Source: Enhydrobacter sp. (lineage in GTDB: Bacteria > Pseudomonadota > Alphaproteobacteria > Reyranellales > Reyranellaceae). Taken from it: 64,000 nt of DNA. The notes under the pieces were generated by a model that was not told where the DNA came from, did no database searches, and saw only the letters and a program-made list of their open reading frames with translations. Within the stretch, counting starts at the first letter, position 1; the number at the start of each line of letters is the position of its first letter. Below, piece after piece: positions 35,845 through 44,964 of this stretch. The stretch spans positions 2,170,001 to 2,234,000 of the forward strand of contig NZ_CP126889.1 of assembly GCF_030246845.1 (NCBI RefSeq). The letters run 5' to 3'. Made by a program: the position numbers and the translations under genes.

Positions 35845-37038
35845 ATGAGCAAGCCCTTTTCCGGCGTCAAGATCCTCGACTTCACACGCGTGCTGGCGGG
35901 GCCCTACGGCTCCTATCAGCTCGCCCTGCTGGGAGCCGATGTCGTCAAGGTCGAGTCGCGCGACGGCGACGAGATGCGCTTCGGCAACCGGGCCAACGAC
36001 TGGGAGAAGCGCGGGCTCGCCGCGCCCTGGGTCGCGGTCAACGCCGGCAAGCGCTCGATCACGCTCGACCTCAAGAAGCCCAAGGCGATCGAGATCGTGA
36101 AGCGGCTGGCCGCCGGGGCCGACGTGGTGATGGAGAACTTCCGCCCCGGCGTCATGGACAAGCTCGGCATCGGCTACGAGGCGCTGAAGGCGATCAACCC
36201 GCGGCTCATCTATTGCGCCGTCTCGGGCTTCGGCCAGGTCGGGCCGGCGGCCAAGACGGCGGCCTTCGACGGCATGATCCAGGCCATGTCGGGCCTGATG
36301 TCGATCACCGGCTTTCCCGCCAACGGGCCCACGCGGGTGGGCTTCGCCGGAGCCGACGTGATGTCGGGGGCGACGGCGGCGTTCGGCGTCGCCTCGGCGC
36401 TCTACCAGCGCACCCATACCGGCAAGGGCCAGCTCGTCGATGTCGCCATGATCGATGCGGTGATGGCCTATCTCGCCCAGCAGTTCACCGAGCACATGAT
36501 GACCGGACGCGTGCACCAGCAGGCCGAGAACCTGTCGGTGACGCGCAAGCCCACCGGCAATCTCTTCAAGACCAGGGACGGGTGGATCGTGCTCGCCGTC
36601 ATGACCGACCCGCAGTTCCAGCGCCTGATGAAGACTCTCGGCCGCGAGGAGGCGCTGGCCGATCCGCGCTTCGCCGACTGGCCGACGCGCATCAAGAACA
36701 ACAAGGCGCTGCACGAGATCGTCGAGGAGGCGCTCGGCAAAGAGACCTCGGCGACCTGGGTCGAGCGCTTCGCCCAGGCCGATGTGCCGGCCGGGCGGGT
36801 GCTCACCATTCCCGAGACCGCCCGGCTCGATCTCTTCCGGCACCGTACCGTGCTGCAGGAGGTCGAGACCGAGCATGGCCCCGTCCGGTTGGTGGGGTCG
36901 GGTTTCCGGCTGGAGCATGGCGGCGGCTCCGTGGACAGGCCGCCGGCCCGGCTCGGCGAGCATACCGACGAGGTGCTGAAGGAGGCCGGCTACTCCGCCG
37001 CCGAGATCGCCGGGATCCATCGCGACGAAGTCGTCTAG
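35845..37038 (+). CDS. CaiB/BaiF family (class III) CoA-transferase
   Basis: A 397-residue class III CoA-transferase. Asp171 in FAGADVMSGATAAFG is the expected catalytic residue. N-terminal VKILDFTRVLAGPYGSYQLA, NAGKRSITLDLKKP, YCAVSGFGQVGP and DGWIVLAVMTDPQFQRLM are family blocks. It transfers CoA between carboxylates; the substrate is unknown. It is only distantly similar to the homologue at 11564-12769, so the two are not a recent duplication. The upstream gap holds repeat B; the gene seems to be transcribed alone. Confidence 0.93.
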   Translation: MSKPFSGVKILDFTRVLAGPYGSYQLALLGADVVKVESRDGDEMRFGNRANDWEKRGLAAPWVAVNAGKRSITLDLKKPKAIEIVKRLAAGADVVMENFRPGVMDKLGIGYEALKAINPRLIYCAVSGFGQVGPAAKTAAFDGMIQAMSGLMSITGFPANGPTRVGFAGADVMSGATAAFGVASALYQRTHTGKGQLVDVAMIDAVMAYLAQQFTEHMMTGRVHQQAENLSVTRKPTGNLFKTRDGWIVLAVMTDPQFQRLMKTLGREEALADPRFADWPTRIKNNKALHEIVEEALGKETSATWVERFAQADVPAGRVLTIPETARLDLFRHRTVLQEVETEHGPVRLVGSGFRLEHGGGSVDRPPARLGEHTDEVLKEAGYSAAEIAGIHRDEVV

Positions 37039-37166
37039 GCGCGGCTGTCGCGGGACAGTCTGCCGCGTGGCCATCGCGCTGGCAAAACTGCCACAATTCC
37101 CGTATCTAGTCGCGGTGCGGCTGCCCCTTACCCCCTCCCCTTGGGGCGCGCGCCAAGGAGGACATC

Positions 37167-38048
37167 TTGAAGAGACGCGACTTCGTCTCCGGCACCGCGG
37201 CGCTGGCCGCCTCCGGCACCATTGCCAGCCTGGCTCCGCCGGCCTTCGCCGCCACCATCAAGCCCTATAGCTGGGATCTCAACCCCCCGACCGACACGCG
37301 CGAGCACTTCATCGAATGGGGCAAGGCGCGCGGCGAGGATCCGGGCTTCCTCGGCCAGCGCTGGGACCGGTGCCAGGCCCTGCTCCGCAACAAGGACCTG
37401 TGGAGCGCGCCCACCATCCGCGCCTTTCTGCTGACCCCGCGCGAGGAGTTCGCCTCGGTCCGGCCGCAGATCCACAAGCACGCCTACGACCACGCCTTTC
37501 TCGATATCGGCTACGGCGTCACCATGTCGGGCCCGCATCTGCAGGGTCGCATGACCAACGTCCTGGAGGTGAAGCGCGGCGACAAGGTGCTGGAGATCGG
37601 CACGGGATCGGGCGTGCAGTCGGCCTATATCGCGAACCTGACCGAGAACGCCTACACGATCGAGATCATCAAGCCGCTGGCCGAGCGGACGCGGGCGCTC
37701 TACGACAAGCTGATCGAGAAGGGCTACACCGAGTACCAGCACATCAAGAGCAAGGCGGCCGACGGCTACTATGGCTGGGAAGAGTTCGCGCCGTTCGACA
37801 AGATCATCGTGACCTGCGGCATCGACCATGTGCCGCCGCCGCTCCTGCAGCAGCTCAAGTCGGGCGGCCTCATGGTCATCCCGGTCGGCCCGCCGGGCGC
37901 GCAGCGCGTGCTCAAGATCGCCAAGGTGGAAGGCGCCGACGGCTCGATCACGACGACGCGCGAGGACATCTACGGCGGCAAGATCGTGCCCTTCGTGCCC
38001 TTCACCAAGCTCGAAGGCGACAAGATCGTCGGCACGCACAACCGCTAG
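37167..38048 (+). CDS. Protein-L-isoaspartate O-methyltransferase-like protein with a Tat-type signal peptide
   Basis: A 293-residue protein. MKRRDFVSGTAALAASGTIA followed by SLAPPAFA looks like a twin-arginine signal with an Ala-x-Ala cleavage site. The mature part carries a PIMT-type SAM-binding fold: VKRGDKVLEIGTGSGVQSAY (motif I), a YTIEIIKPLAERTR strand, FDKIIVTCGIDHVPPPLLQQ, and LKSGGLMVIPVGPPGAQ. PIMTs repair isoaspartyl residues using SAM, normally in the cytosol; export would be odd because SAM is not expected in the periplasm. TGTMSGPHLQ replaces the usual QTISQPYIV loop only partly, so substrate use may differ. AAGGAGG lies shortly before the ATG. Confidence 0.85.
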   Translation: MKRRDFVSGTAALAASGTIASLAPPAFAATIKPYSWDLNPPTDTREHFIEWGKARGEDPGFLGQRWDRCQALLRNKDLWSAPTIRAFLLTPREEFASVRPQIHKHAYDHAFLDIGYGVTMSGPHLQGRMTNVLEVKRGDKVLEIGTGSGVQSAYIANLTENAYTIEIIKPLAERTRALYDKLIEKGYTEYQHIKSKAADGYYGWEEFAPFDKIIVTCGIDHVPPPLLQQLKSGGLMVIPVGPPGAQRVLKIAKVEGADGSITTTREDIYGGKIVPFVPFTKLEGDKIVGTHNR

Positions 38049-38098
38049 GCGCTGCGCGGGGAGGCACTATTGCACGGTCTCCCGCACTTCCACGCCCA

Positions 38099-38164
38099 TG
38101 AGCGCAACCGGAGTTGCGCGCTCCGATGAGGCGCTCAAGGGAGCGCGCCACTCCGGTGGTGCAG
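38099..38164. repeat. Repeat family B-related hairpins
   Basis: GAGCGCAACCGGAGTTGCGC followed by GCTC forms a strong hairpin; GGAGCGCGCCACTCCGGTGG follows and matches the left part of the 31803 element. It occupies the leader of the membrane spermidine-synthase-like gene. Confidence 0.55.
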
Positions 38165-38186
38165 TCAGCGTGAAGGATCTCCTCAT

Positions 38187-40847
38187 TTGATCTCGGTCGA
38201 TTTCGAGCGGCGCGCGCCAATCCCCTTCTATCTCTCGGTCGGGCTGGTGGCCGGCAGCATCATCGCGCTGCAGATCGCCATTATGCGCGTGTTCTCGGTC
38301 GGGAGCTGGGCGCATTTCGGCTCGCTGGTCGTGAGCCTCGCCATGTTCGGCTTCGGGCTGACCTCGGCAGTGATGTGCGTGGGCAAGGGCTGGTTCGAGC
38401 GCCACTGGCAGGGCGCGGTGAAGACGGCGCTGCTGCTGTTCGGGCCGCTGATGGTGGGATGCAACCTGATCGCCCAGCAGGTGCCGTTCAACGCCATCTT
38501 CCTGATTTCCGACCCGATGCAGAAGTGGCGGCTGTTCGCCAACTTCGTGCTCTACTTCCTGCCGTTCCTGGCCGGCGCGCTCTATCTCGGCATCGTGTTC
38601 CTGAAGGCGCAGAAGACCTTCAACCGCGTCTATTTCGCCGACATGGCCGGGTCGGGCCTGTGCGGGCTTTCCGTGCTGCTCGCCCTGTACGTGTTCACCC
38701 CCGACAACATCATCATGGCGCCGCTGCTCCTGTGGATGGCGGGCGGCGTGCTGTGGTTCGTGTCCATGCGCGACCGGCGCGGCATCGTGGCGCTCGTCGT
38801 CGTCGCGCTCCTCACCGGGCTCGCGCACTACGTCCTGCCGCCCGCGCTCGGCATCCCCACGCTCGCGGTGTCCGACTACAAGGGCGTCGCCTATGCCCGC
38901 AAGTTCCCCGACAGCAAGCGCACCTACGAGCGCGCCTCGCCGTTCGGCTACATGGAGATCTATTCGAGCTCCTATCTGCACTTCGCGCCCGGCCTTTCCG
39001 ATAACGCCGCCTTCAACCTGAAGAAGATGCCGGCGAACGCCTATCTTGGCCTGTATCTCGATTCGGACGGCCCGCAGGGCATCATCAAGGATCTGCCGGA
39101 GGACGAGGTCGCCTATTTCCGCTACCTGCCGATGTACTATCCCTATGTGCTGAAGCAGAAGCCGGACACCTTCGTGGTCCAGTTCGGCGGCGGCATCTCG
39201 ACGGCGGTGGCGCTGAAGGAGGGCTCCGAGCATGTCACGGTGGCCGAGGGCAATCCCGCCATCCTGACGGCGTTCCGCGAGGACAAGGGGCTGCGCGCCT
39301 TCACCGGCGACATCCTGAACAATCCCAAGGTGAGCGTCGTCGACTACGACGGGCGCCTCTATCTCGCCCACACCAAGAACCGCTACGACGTGATCGACCT
39401 GTCGCTCGCCGACTCGGCCGGCCTGTCGAGCCCGGGCGGCTTCGCCATCGTCGAGAAGTACGCCTATACGCGCGAGGCGATGGCCGCCTACATGCGCGCG
39501 CTCAAGCCCGGCGGTATCCTGTCGGTCACCCTCTGGAACAAGGAGGAGCCGCCCAAGTCGGTGCTGAAGCTCTACGCGACCATGGCCGCCGCCGCGCGCG
39601 ACGTCGACGGTGCGGACATCTCCAAAGACTTCTATGTCGCCGCCGCCTATCTCTCGACCGCGACGGTGCTCTACAAGCGCGGCGGCTTCAGCGCCGACGA
39701 GATCGCCAGGCTCAACGAGCACACGCGGGCGATGTCGTTCGACGAGATCTACTATCCCGGCATCAGGGTCGACACGACGCCGCTGGCGCAGACCCTGCAG
39801 GACTATCGCGACCAGTATTTCTACGCCGGCCCGCCGCCCGATCCGACGGCACCCAAGGACGACAAGGCCGCGCCGGCGTCCGGCGCCGACGAGCCGCACG
39901 ACAAGCCGCCGCCAGAACTCGCCCAGGCGTCGGACGCGCCGGGGACGCCGCCGGCTCCGCTGGTGCCGGCGACCACGATGGGCCGGCTCGCGTGGCACTA
40001 CCTGGTCCATGGCGGCTGGCAGCAGGTGGCGGACGACTACGTGTTCGACACGCACATGCTCACCAACCACCAGCCCTATTTCGCGGCCTACATCAAGGTG
40101 AAGGACCTGCTGAAGTTCCTCGACCGGCTGGAGCTGGTGCAGGACGAATGGGGTTACCTGCTGATCTGGGCGACGCTCGGCATTGCCACGATCTTCGCCT
40201 TCACGCTCGTGCTGTTCCCGGTGATCTTCGGCTGGCGCACCATCTTCAGCCACAATCCCGGCAAGTTCGGCACGATGATCTATTTCCTCTGCCTCGGGCT
40301 CGGCTACATCACCGTCGAGGTGGGCATGATCTCCCACTTCGTGCTGGCGCTGTCGAACGCCACGGTCTCGGCGTCGGTCCTGATCACCGGCATGCTGGTC
40401 TTTTCCGGGCTCGGCAGCTTCGTGTCCGAGCGCTACTTCGATCGCGCACGACGGGTGATGCCGCGCATCTTCCTCGCGATCTTCGTCCTGCTCGCCGTCT
40501 ACGCCTTCGCGATCGACTACGCGCTGGACTGGATCGGGACGCTGCCGTACCTGCTGCGCATCGCGCTCTGCCTGCTGCTGATCCTGCCGCCCGCCTTCCT
40601 CATGGGCTTCCCCATGCCGACGGCGATGACGACCTTGAGCCGGCTGGGCAAGGAGCACATGTTCCTGTGGGCTTGGGGCGTGAACGGCTGCTTTTCGGTG
40701 ATCGGCGCCGCCCTGGTGCCGATCGTGGCGACGAGTTTCGGCCTGCCCGCGGTCGTGCTGGTGGGTGCGGTGGCCTACCTCGTCGCCCTGCCGGCCTTCT
40801 TCTCGGTCCTGAAGCCGCTGGGCGGGAAGCGGCTCGCCGCGGCGTGA
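38187..40847 (+). CDS. Membrane protein with internal spermidine-synthase-like domain
   Basis: An 886-residue protein starting at TTG 38187 (GAAGGA about ten bases upstream). About six N-terminal membrane helices (10-225) precede a cytosolic or periplasmic SAM/polyamine-type Rossmann domain (about 300-480: TFVVQFGGGISTAVALKEG, VVDYDGRLYLAHTKNRYDVI, LKPGGILSVTLWN). The glycine motif GGGIS replaces the canonical GGGDG. A Pro/Asp-rich linker follows (about 555-600), then six to seven more helices ending in a transporter-like block (PPAFLMGFPMPTAMTTLSRL). This is the architecture of large membrane 'fused MFS/spermidine synthase' proteins with unknown reaction. The stop overlaps the hydrolase start (GTGA). 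Confidence 0.85.
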   Translation: MISVDFERRAPIPFYLSVGLVAGSIIALQIAIMRVFSVGSWAHFGSLVVSLAMFGFGLTSAVMCVGKGWFERHWQGAVKTALLLFGPLMVGCNLIAQQVPFNAIFLISDPMQKWRLFANFVLYFLPFLAGALYLGIVFLKAQKTFNRVYFADMAGSGLCGLSVLLALYVFTPDNIIMAPLLLWMAGGVLWFVSMRDRRGIVALVVVALLTGLAHYVLPPALGIPTLAVSDYKGVAYARKFPDSKRTYERASPFGYMEIYSSSYLHFAPGLSDNAAFNLKKMPANAYLGLYLDSDGPQGIIKDLPEDEVAYFRYLPMYYPYVLKQKPDTFVVQFGGGISTAVALKEGSEHVTVAEGNPAILTAFREDKGLRAFTGDILNNPKVSVVDYDGRLYLAHTKNRYDVIDLSLADSAGLSSPGGFAIVEKYAYTREAMAAYMRALKPGGILSVTLWNKEEPPKSVLKLYATMAAAARDVDGADISKDFYVAAAYLSTATVLYKRGGFSADEIARLNEHTRAMSFDEIYYPGIRVDTTPLAQTLQDYRDQYFYAGPPPDPTAPKDDKAAPASGADEPHDKPPPELAQASDAPGTPPAPLVPATTMGRLAWHYLVHGGWQQVADDYVFDTHMLTNHQPYFAAYIKVKDLLKFLDRLELVQDEWGYLLIWATLGIATIFAFTLVLFPVIFGWRTIFSHNPGKFGTMIYFLCLGLGYITVEVGMISHFVLALSNATVSASVLITGMLVFSGLGSFVSERYFDRARRVMPRIFLAIFVLLAVYAFAIDYALDWIGTLPYLLRIALCLLLILPPAFLMGFPMPTAMTTLSRLGKEHMFLWAWGVNGCFSVIGAALVPIVATSFGLPAVVLVGAVAYLVALPAFFSVLKPLGGKRLAAA

Positions 40848-41935
40848 AGCGCCGGGCCCTGCTTTTGGCAGCCCTGTTCCTGCCGATGGCCGCGCATGCC
40901 CGGACCCCGACGAAAAAGAAGAAGGCGGCGCCCCACGTGCGGCGGCCGGCAAAGCCCGTCGCATCGCGGGCAGCCCGCGCCCCGGCCGGCCCGCAACCCT
41001 TGAAGGAAGCGAAGGCGCAGCTTGTCGCCTTCAACACCTCGCCCTTTCCCTATCGCGGGCTGATCCCGGGCACCAACAAGCCGTTTCTGGACGTGCGGCA
41101 GGGCAAGCGCCGCGGCCACACGGCGGCCAATGGCGAGGTGTGCTGGGAGGACACGACCTATTCGGACCGCCGGTCGCTGCTCTACCTGCCGGCCGGGTAC
41201 AATCCCGAGCTTCCGTCGCTGATCGTGCTGTTCCTGCACGGGCAGGGAGCGACGCTCGAGCGCGACGTGATGGCACGCCAGGCGGTGCCGCGGCAGGTCG
41301 CCGAATCGGGCAAGAACGTCGCCCTGGTGGCGCCGCAGCTCGCCTTCGATGCTCCCGATTCGAGCGCCGGCAACTTCTGGCGGCCCGGTCATCTCGCGGC
41401 CTATATCGACGAGGCGGCCGAGCGCCTGATGCGTCTCTATGGCGACAAGCGGGTGGGCGCGCACTTCAATGCCGCGCCGGTGGTCATCGTCTCCTACAGC
41501 GGCGGCTATCTCTCGACCGCCTACGGTCTGCAGCGCGGCGGCGCGCCCTACCGGGTGAAGGGAGTGGTGCTGCTCGATTCGCTCTACGGCGACGAGGACA
41601 AGTTCGCCGCCTGGGCCGCGGCACGCCGCCAGACCGGCTTCCTGCTCAGCGCCTACACCGATTCCACCCGCGACGGCAACGCCGCTCTCGAGAACCTGCT
41701 GGCGCGGCGACGCATCCGCTATGGCAACGCACTGCCGAAGTCGCTGACGCCGGGCACGGTGGCCTTCGTCTCCTGCGGCGGCGCCGATCTCCATGGCGAC
41801 TTCGTCACGCACGCCTGGACCACCGATCCGGTGAAACGGGCGCTGGCCATGATCCCGGGGTACGATCCGGTGGCCCCTCGAACCAAGCCGGCGCCGCGCG
41901 ACGCGCCGCACAAGCGTGCTAGGAAGAAGGCATGA
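40844..41935 (+). CDS. Exported alpha/beta hydrolase
   Basis: A 363-residue protein from GTG 40844 (GTGA overlap with the previous gene). The signal peptide is MKRRALLLAALFLPMAAHAR, followed by a basic Lys/Arg/Pro-rich stretch. The hydrolase core has the oxyanion loop FLHGQGATLERDV (about 129-141), nucleophile Ser219 in VSYSGGYLSTAY, a DSLYGDEDKFA acidic segment and His in GADLHGDFVTHAW. It probably cleaves an ester or related bond in the periplasm. A Lys/Arg-rich C-terminus (HKRARKKA) is unusual for an exported enzyme. It overlaps the PLP-enzyme gene downstream (ATGA). Confidence 0.82.
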   Translation: MKRRALLLAALFLPMAAHARTPTKKKKAAPHVRRPAKPVASRAARAPAGPQPLKEAKAQLVAFNTSPFPYRGLIPGTNKPFLDVRQGKRRGHTAANGEVCWEDTTYSDRRSLLYLPAGYNPELPSLIVLFLHGQGATLERDVMARQAVPRQVAESGKNVALVAPQLAFDAPDSSAGNFWRPGHLAAYIDEAAERLMRLYGDKRVGAHFNAAPVVIVSYSGGYLSTAYGLQRGGAPYRVKGVVLLDSLYGDEDKFAAWAAARRQTGFLLSAYTDSTRDGNAALENLLARRRIRYGNALPKSLTPGTVAFVSCGGADLHGDFVTHAWTTDPVKRALAMIPGYDPVAPRTKPAPRDAPHKRARKKA

Positions 41936-42912
41936 GCAGCTTCCGAACATCGCCGGCGGCGTCGGCGGGACGTACGGCGCGCGAGCCGATGATCGCGCGC
42001 GAGCATGTCGAGGCGGCGTGGTCGCGGGTGCGGCCGCACGTCAGGCGCACGCCGGCGCTGGCACTGGCGACGGGCACGCTGGGGCTCGCCATGCCGGTCG
42101 CGCTCAAGCTCGAGTCGCTGCAGGTGAGCGGCTCGTTCAAGGGACGCGGCGCCTTCCACAAGCTCCTGGTCTCGAAAGTGCCGGCCGCCGGCGTGATCGC
42201 CGCCTCGGGCGGCAATCACGGTGCGGCCGTCGCCTATGCCGCCCGCGCGCTCGGCCATCGCGCCGAGATCTTCGTGCCGACCATCAGCGCTCCCACCAAG
42301 GTCGAACGGCTCAGGCGATACGGCGCCATCGTGCACCAGGTCGGCGCCGTCTACGCCGAGGCGCGTGCCGCGTCGCAGATACGCGCCGAGGAGGCGGGCG
42401 CGCTCACCGTGCATGCCTACGAGGATCCGGACGTGTTCGCGGGCGCCGGCAGCGTCGCCCTCGAGTTCGCCGAGCAGGCGTGCTTCGACACGCTGCTGGT
42501 GGCGGTCGGCGGCGGCGGCCTGATCGCAGGCTGCGCGGCGGCCCTCGGCGAGCGGGTGAAGATCGTCGCCGTCGAGACCGAGGGCACGCCGACGCTGCAT
42601 GCGGCGCTGCGTGCCGGCCGGCCGGTCGATGTGCCGATCTCCGGCATCGCGGCCGACGCGCTCGGGGCGAGCCGCATCGGCGCGCCGAATTTCGAGATCG
42701 CCCGGAAGCTGGTGGCCGACTCCGTCCTGGTGGATGACGCCGCCGTGCGCGCGGCGCAGCGCGGCCTGTGGGACGAGCTCAGGGTGATCGCCGAGCCGGC
42801 CGGCGCGACCGGTCTCGCGGCCCTGCTGTCCGGCGCCTATCGTCCCGCGCCGGACGAGGTGGTTGCGACGCTGGTCTGCGGCGCGAACACCGATCCGGCG
42901 TCCGTCGTCTGA
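41932..42912 (+). CDS. Threonine/serine ammonia-lyase-like PLP enzyme (fold type II)
   Basis: A 326-residue PLP enzyme. The PLP lysine is Lys70 in SGSFKGRGAF, the phosphate/substrate loop is ASGGNHGAAVAYAA, and the glycine-rich loop is VGGGGLIAGCAAAL. It lacks the C-terminal ACT regulatory domain of biosynthetic threonine deaminase, so it resembles catabolic threonine/serine dehydratases or serine racemase-like proteins. It produces a 2-oxo acid and ammonia in the cytosol. The first 20 residues are not conserved; ATG at residue 20 (MIAREHVEA) is an alternative start. It is the last gene of the 38187-42912 overlapping operon. Confidence 0.88.
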   Translation: MSSFRTSPAASAGRTAREPMIAREHVEAAWSRVRPHVRRTPALALATGTLGLAMPVALKLESLQVSGSFKGRGAFHKLLVSKVPAAGVIAASGGNHGAAVAYAARALGHRAEIFVPTISAPTKVERLRRYGAIVHQVGAVYAEARAASQIRAEEAGALTVHAYEDPDVFAGAGSVALEFAEQACFDTLLVAVGGGGLIAGCAAALGERVKIVAVETEGTPTLHAALRAGRPVDVPISGIAADALGASRIGAPNFEIARKLVADSVLVDDAAVRAAQRGLWDELRVIAEPAGATGLAALLSGAYRPAPDEVVATLVCGANTDPASVV

Positions 42913-42921
42913 CGCGGCCTC

Positions 42922-44526
42922 TCAGTCCTCGAGCCACACGTCGTGCCAGCTCGCGGCGGCGAAGTCGGGCACGGTCGAATGGTTGCGGACCCGGGTGCTG
43001 GCGAGCGTGACCGTGTCGAGCTCGACCAGCGGCAGGAGCGGGGCGTCCCGGGTCACGATCTTCTGGAAATCGACGACGAGCGCCTTGCGGCGCGCGGCAT
43101 CGGTCTCGACCTTGATCTCCTCCACGAGCCGGTCGAGCTCGGGATTGGAATAGCCGGAGGCATTGCAGAACGGCACGCCCTTCCGGATGCCGTCGGTGGT
43201 GTAGTACTGCGTCGTCGTCGGCACCGGTTCCGACGGATTCATCTGGTTGGAGATCGCGAGGTCGAAGTCGTAGTCGGTGTAGATGCGCCTGATCGAGGTC
43301 GAGCGGTCGGGGACGAAGAGCGTGACGCCCACGCCGATCTCCTCCAGCGCCCGCCTGACATAGGCGCCGACGAGGCCGTTGGCCGCGAACCAGCCGGCCG
43401 CCACGAGATCGAGCGTGAAGCGCCTGGCCGCTTCCTTTCTGGGAAAGCCGGCCTGATCCAGCAGCGCCGCCGCCTTTTCGGGATCGAAGTCGATCCGGTG
43501 GATGTCGTCGGTGAAGAAGGTGGTGTTGGGCGAGAAGATCGGGCCCGTGCCGGCGCGGGCGTAGCCGCGATAGATCGTCTGCGCGATGACCTCGCGGTCG
43601 ATCGCGTGGAACAGCGCCTGCCGCACCTCGCGCCGGGCGAGGATCGGATGGCGCAGGTTGCATTCGAGGGTGGTCGCCCAGACGCGCTCCTCGTAGCCCT
43701 TCGCGGTGGCGACGAACCGGCCGGTGGCCGTGAGGCGCCGGATGTCCGACAGGGCGACCGGGGTCAGGACGCCGATCTGGATCTCGCCCGCTTCCAGCGC
43801 CGCGGCGCGTCCGGCGGGGTCGCGCACGTAGCGAAGGACCAGGCGGTCGAGATAGGGGAAGCCCTTGCGCCAGTAACGCGCGTTCCGGACGAACTCGAAG
43901 TGGCTGCCGCGCACCCAGCGCTGGAATTTCCACGGGCCGGTGCCGATCGGGGCATCGTTCGCGGCGTTGCCGGCGGGATCGCCGCCTTCATAGACATGCC
44001 TCGGGACGACATAGTTCGCGGGGCCGCTCAGCAGCGAGGCAAAGAAGAACGGCGGCGTCGGCTTCTTGAAGCGGAACACGGCCGTGTCCGCCGTCAGCGC
44101 ATCGATGCCGGCGAGGCCAGCGAGCGCCAGCGGATCGGCATGCCTCGCCCAGATTTCGGTCACGGAGTAGGCGACATCGCGGGCGGTGAGGTCCTTGCCG
44201 TCATGGAAGGTGACGCCCTTGCGAAGCTTGACGGCATAGAACTTGAAGTCCGGGGAAGGCTGCCAGCTTTCGGCCAGCTCGCCCGCGAAATCGCCGTCCA
44301 TGCGGCGATAGGCCAGCCGCTCGAGCAGCTTCGAGGAGGAGAAGATCGGGCTGGGGCCGCCGCCCGACGGAACGTAGCAGGCCTGCGGCTCGCCACCGCC
44401 CAGCGTGGCGACCAGGGTGCCGCCGTATCTCGGCTCTTCCTGCCCCCGCGCCCGTCGCGGAAGGCTGCCGGCCATGCCGGCCGTCAGGGCGCCTGTGCCG
44501 AAAGTCCGCCGGGATAGCGTGCTCAC
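42922..44526 (-). CDS. ABC transporter substrate-binding protein, family 5 (oligopeptide type)
   Basis: A 534-residue binding protein with a twin-arginine signal (MSTLSRRTFGTGALTAGMAG). Family 5 blocks: LAESWQPSPDFKFYAVKLRK, GVTFHDGKDLTARDVAYSV, GTGPWKFQRWVRG, YPNPELDRL-like GYSNPELDRLVEEI. It binds a peptide, nickel or similar ligand in the periplasm. No permease or ATPase genes lie next to it, so it is an orphan or works with a transporter elsewhere. It converges with the ammonia-lyase gene (nine bases between stops). Confidence 0.92.
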   Translation of the reverse strand: MSTLSRRTFGTGALTAGMAGSLPRRARGQEEPRYGGTLVATLGGGEPQACYVPSGGGPSPIFSSSKLLERLAYRRMDGDFAGELAESWQPSPDFKFYAVKLRKGVTFHDGKDLTARDVAYSVTEIWARHADPLALAGLAGIDALTADTAVFRFKKPTPPFFFASLLSGPANYVVPRHVYEGGDPAGNAANDAPIGTGPWKFQRWVRGSHFEFVRNARYWRKGFPYLDRLVLRYVRDPAGRAAALEAGEIQIGVLTPVALSDIRRLTATGRFVATAKGYEERVWATTLECNLRHPILARREVRQALFHAIDREVIAQTIYRGYARAGTGPIFSPNTTFFTDDIHRIDFDPEKAAALLDQAGFPRKEAARRFTLDLVAAGWFAANGLVGAYVRRALEEIGVGVTLFVPDRSTSIRRIYTDYDFDLAISNQMNPSEPVPTTTQYYTTDGIRKGVPFCNASGYSNPELDRLVEEIKVETDAARRKALVVDFQKIVTRDAPLLPLVELDTVTLASTRVRNHSTVPDFAAASWHDVWLED

Positions 44527-44535
44527 CAGGCCATG

Positions 44536-44964
44536 TTACCCCGGAAGGGTGGAATAAGTTGCGCGACCTACGGCGACCAGCGCCTTTTGCTCGTTGAAGA
44601 CATCGACATCGACCACGCCCACGCTCTTGCCGGCCCGGCGCACCCGGGCCGTCGTGATCAACCTGGTCTTGACCGCCGGCCGCAGATAGTCGACCCGGAA
44701 ATTGACGGTGGGCAGGCCGCGCCCGAGCGCCATGACCAGCGCATAGTCGCCCACCGTGTCGATGATGGCGGCGATCGGGCCGCCGTGCCACTGGCCGGTG
44801 CCCTTGCCGCGCTCGAATTCCGGCCGCATGTCGCAGACCATGGTGACCTGCTCGCGGGCCGCATCGGCCTCGGTGATCCTGAGGCCGAGGAAGGAGATGA
44901 ACGGCGAGCGGTCGAGCATCGCCTGCATCTCCTCGCCCGACAGCGGCTGCTGGGCCTCGCTCAC
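44536..44964 (-). CDS. PaaI-type hotdog-fold thioesterase
   Basis: A 142-residue hotdog-fold protein from GTG 44964 (GTGA overlap with the upstream oxidoreductase gene). The PaaI-like active-site stretch is GQWHGGPIAAIIDTVGDYAL (helix with the catalytic Asp), preceded by FISFLGLRITEADA and followed by VNFRVDYLRPA. It hydrolyses acyl- or aryl-CoA thioesters in the cytosol, fitting the CoA-ligase gene of the same operon. It is the last gene of the four-gene unit. Confidence 0.9.
   Translation of the reverse strand: MSEAQQPLSGEEMQAMLDRSPFISFLGLRITEADAAREQVTMVCDMRPEFERGKGTGQWHGGPIAAIIDTVGDYALVMALGRGLPTVNFRVDYLRPAVKTRLITTARVRRAGKSVGVVDVDVFNEQKALVAVGRATYSTLPG

Noticed and set aside
38067..40964. 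A 965-residue open frame on the minus strand, rich in His, Arg and Asp
   Set aside because: It is antisense to the membrane spermidine-synthase-like gene and has only the composition expected for the complement of a GC-rich gene; no domains.
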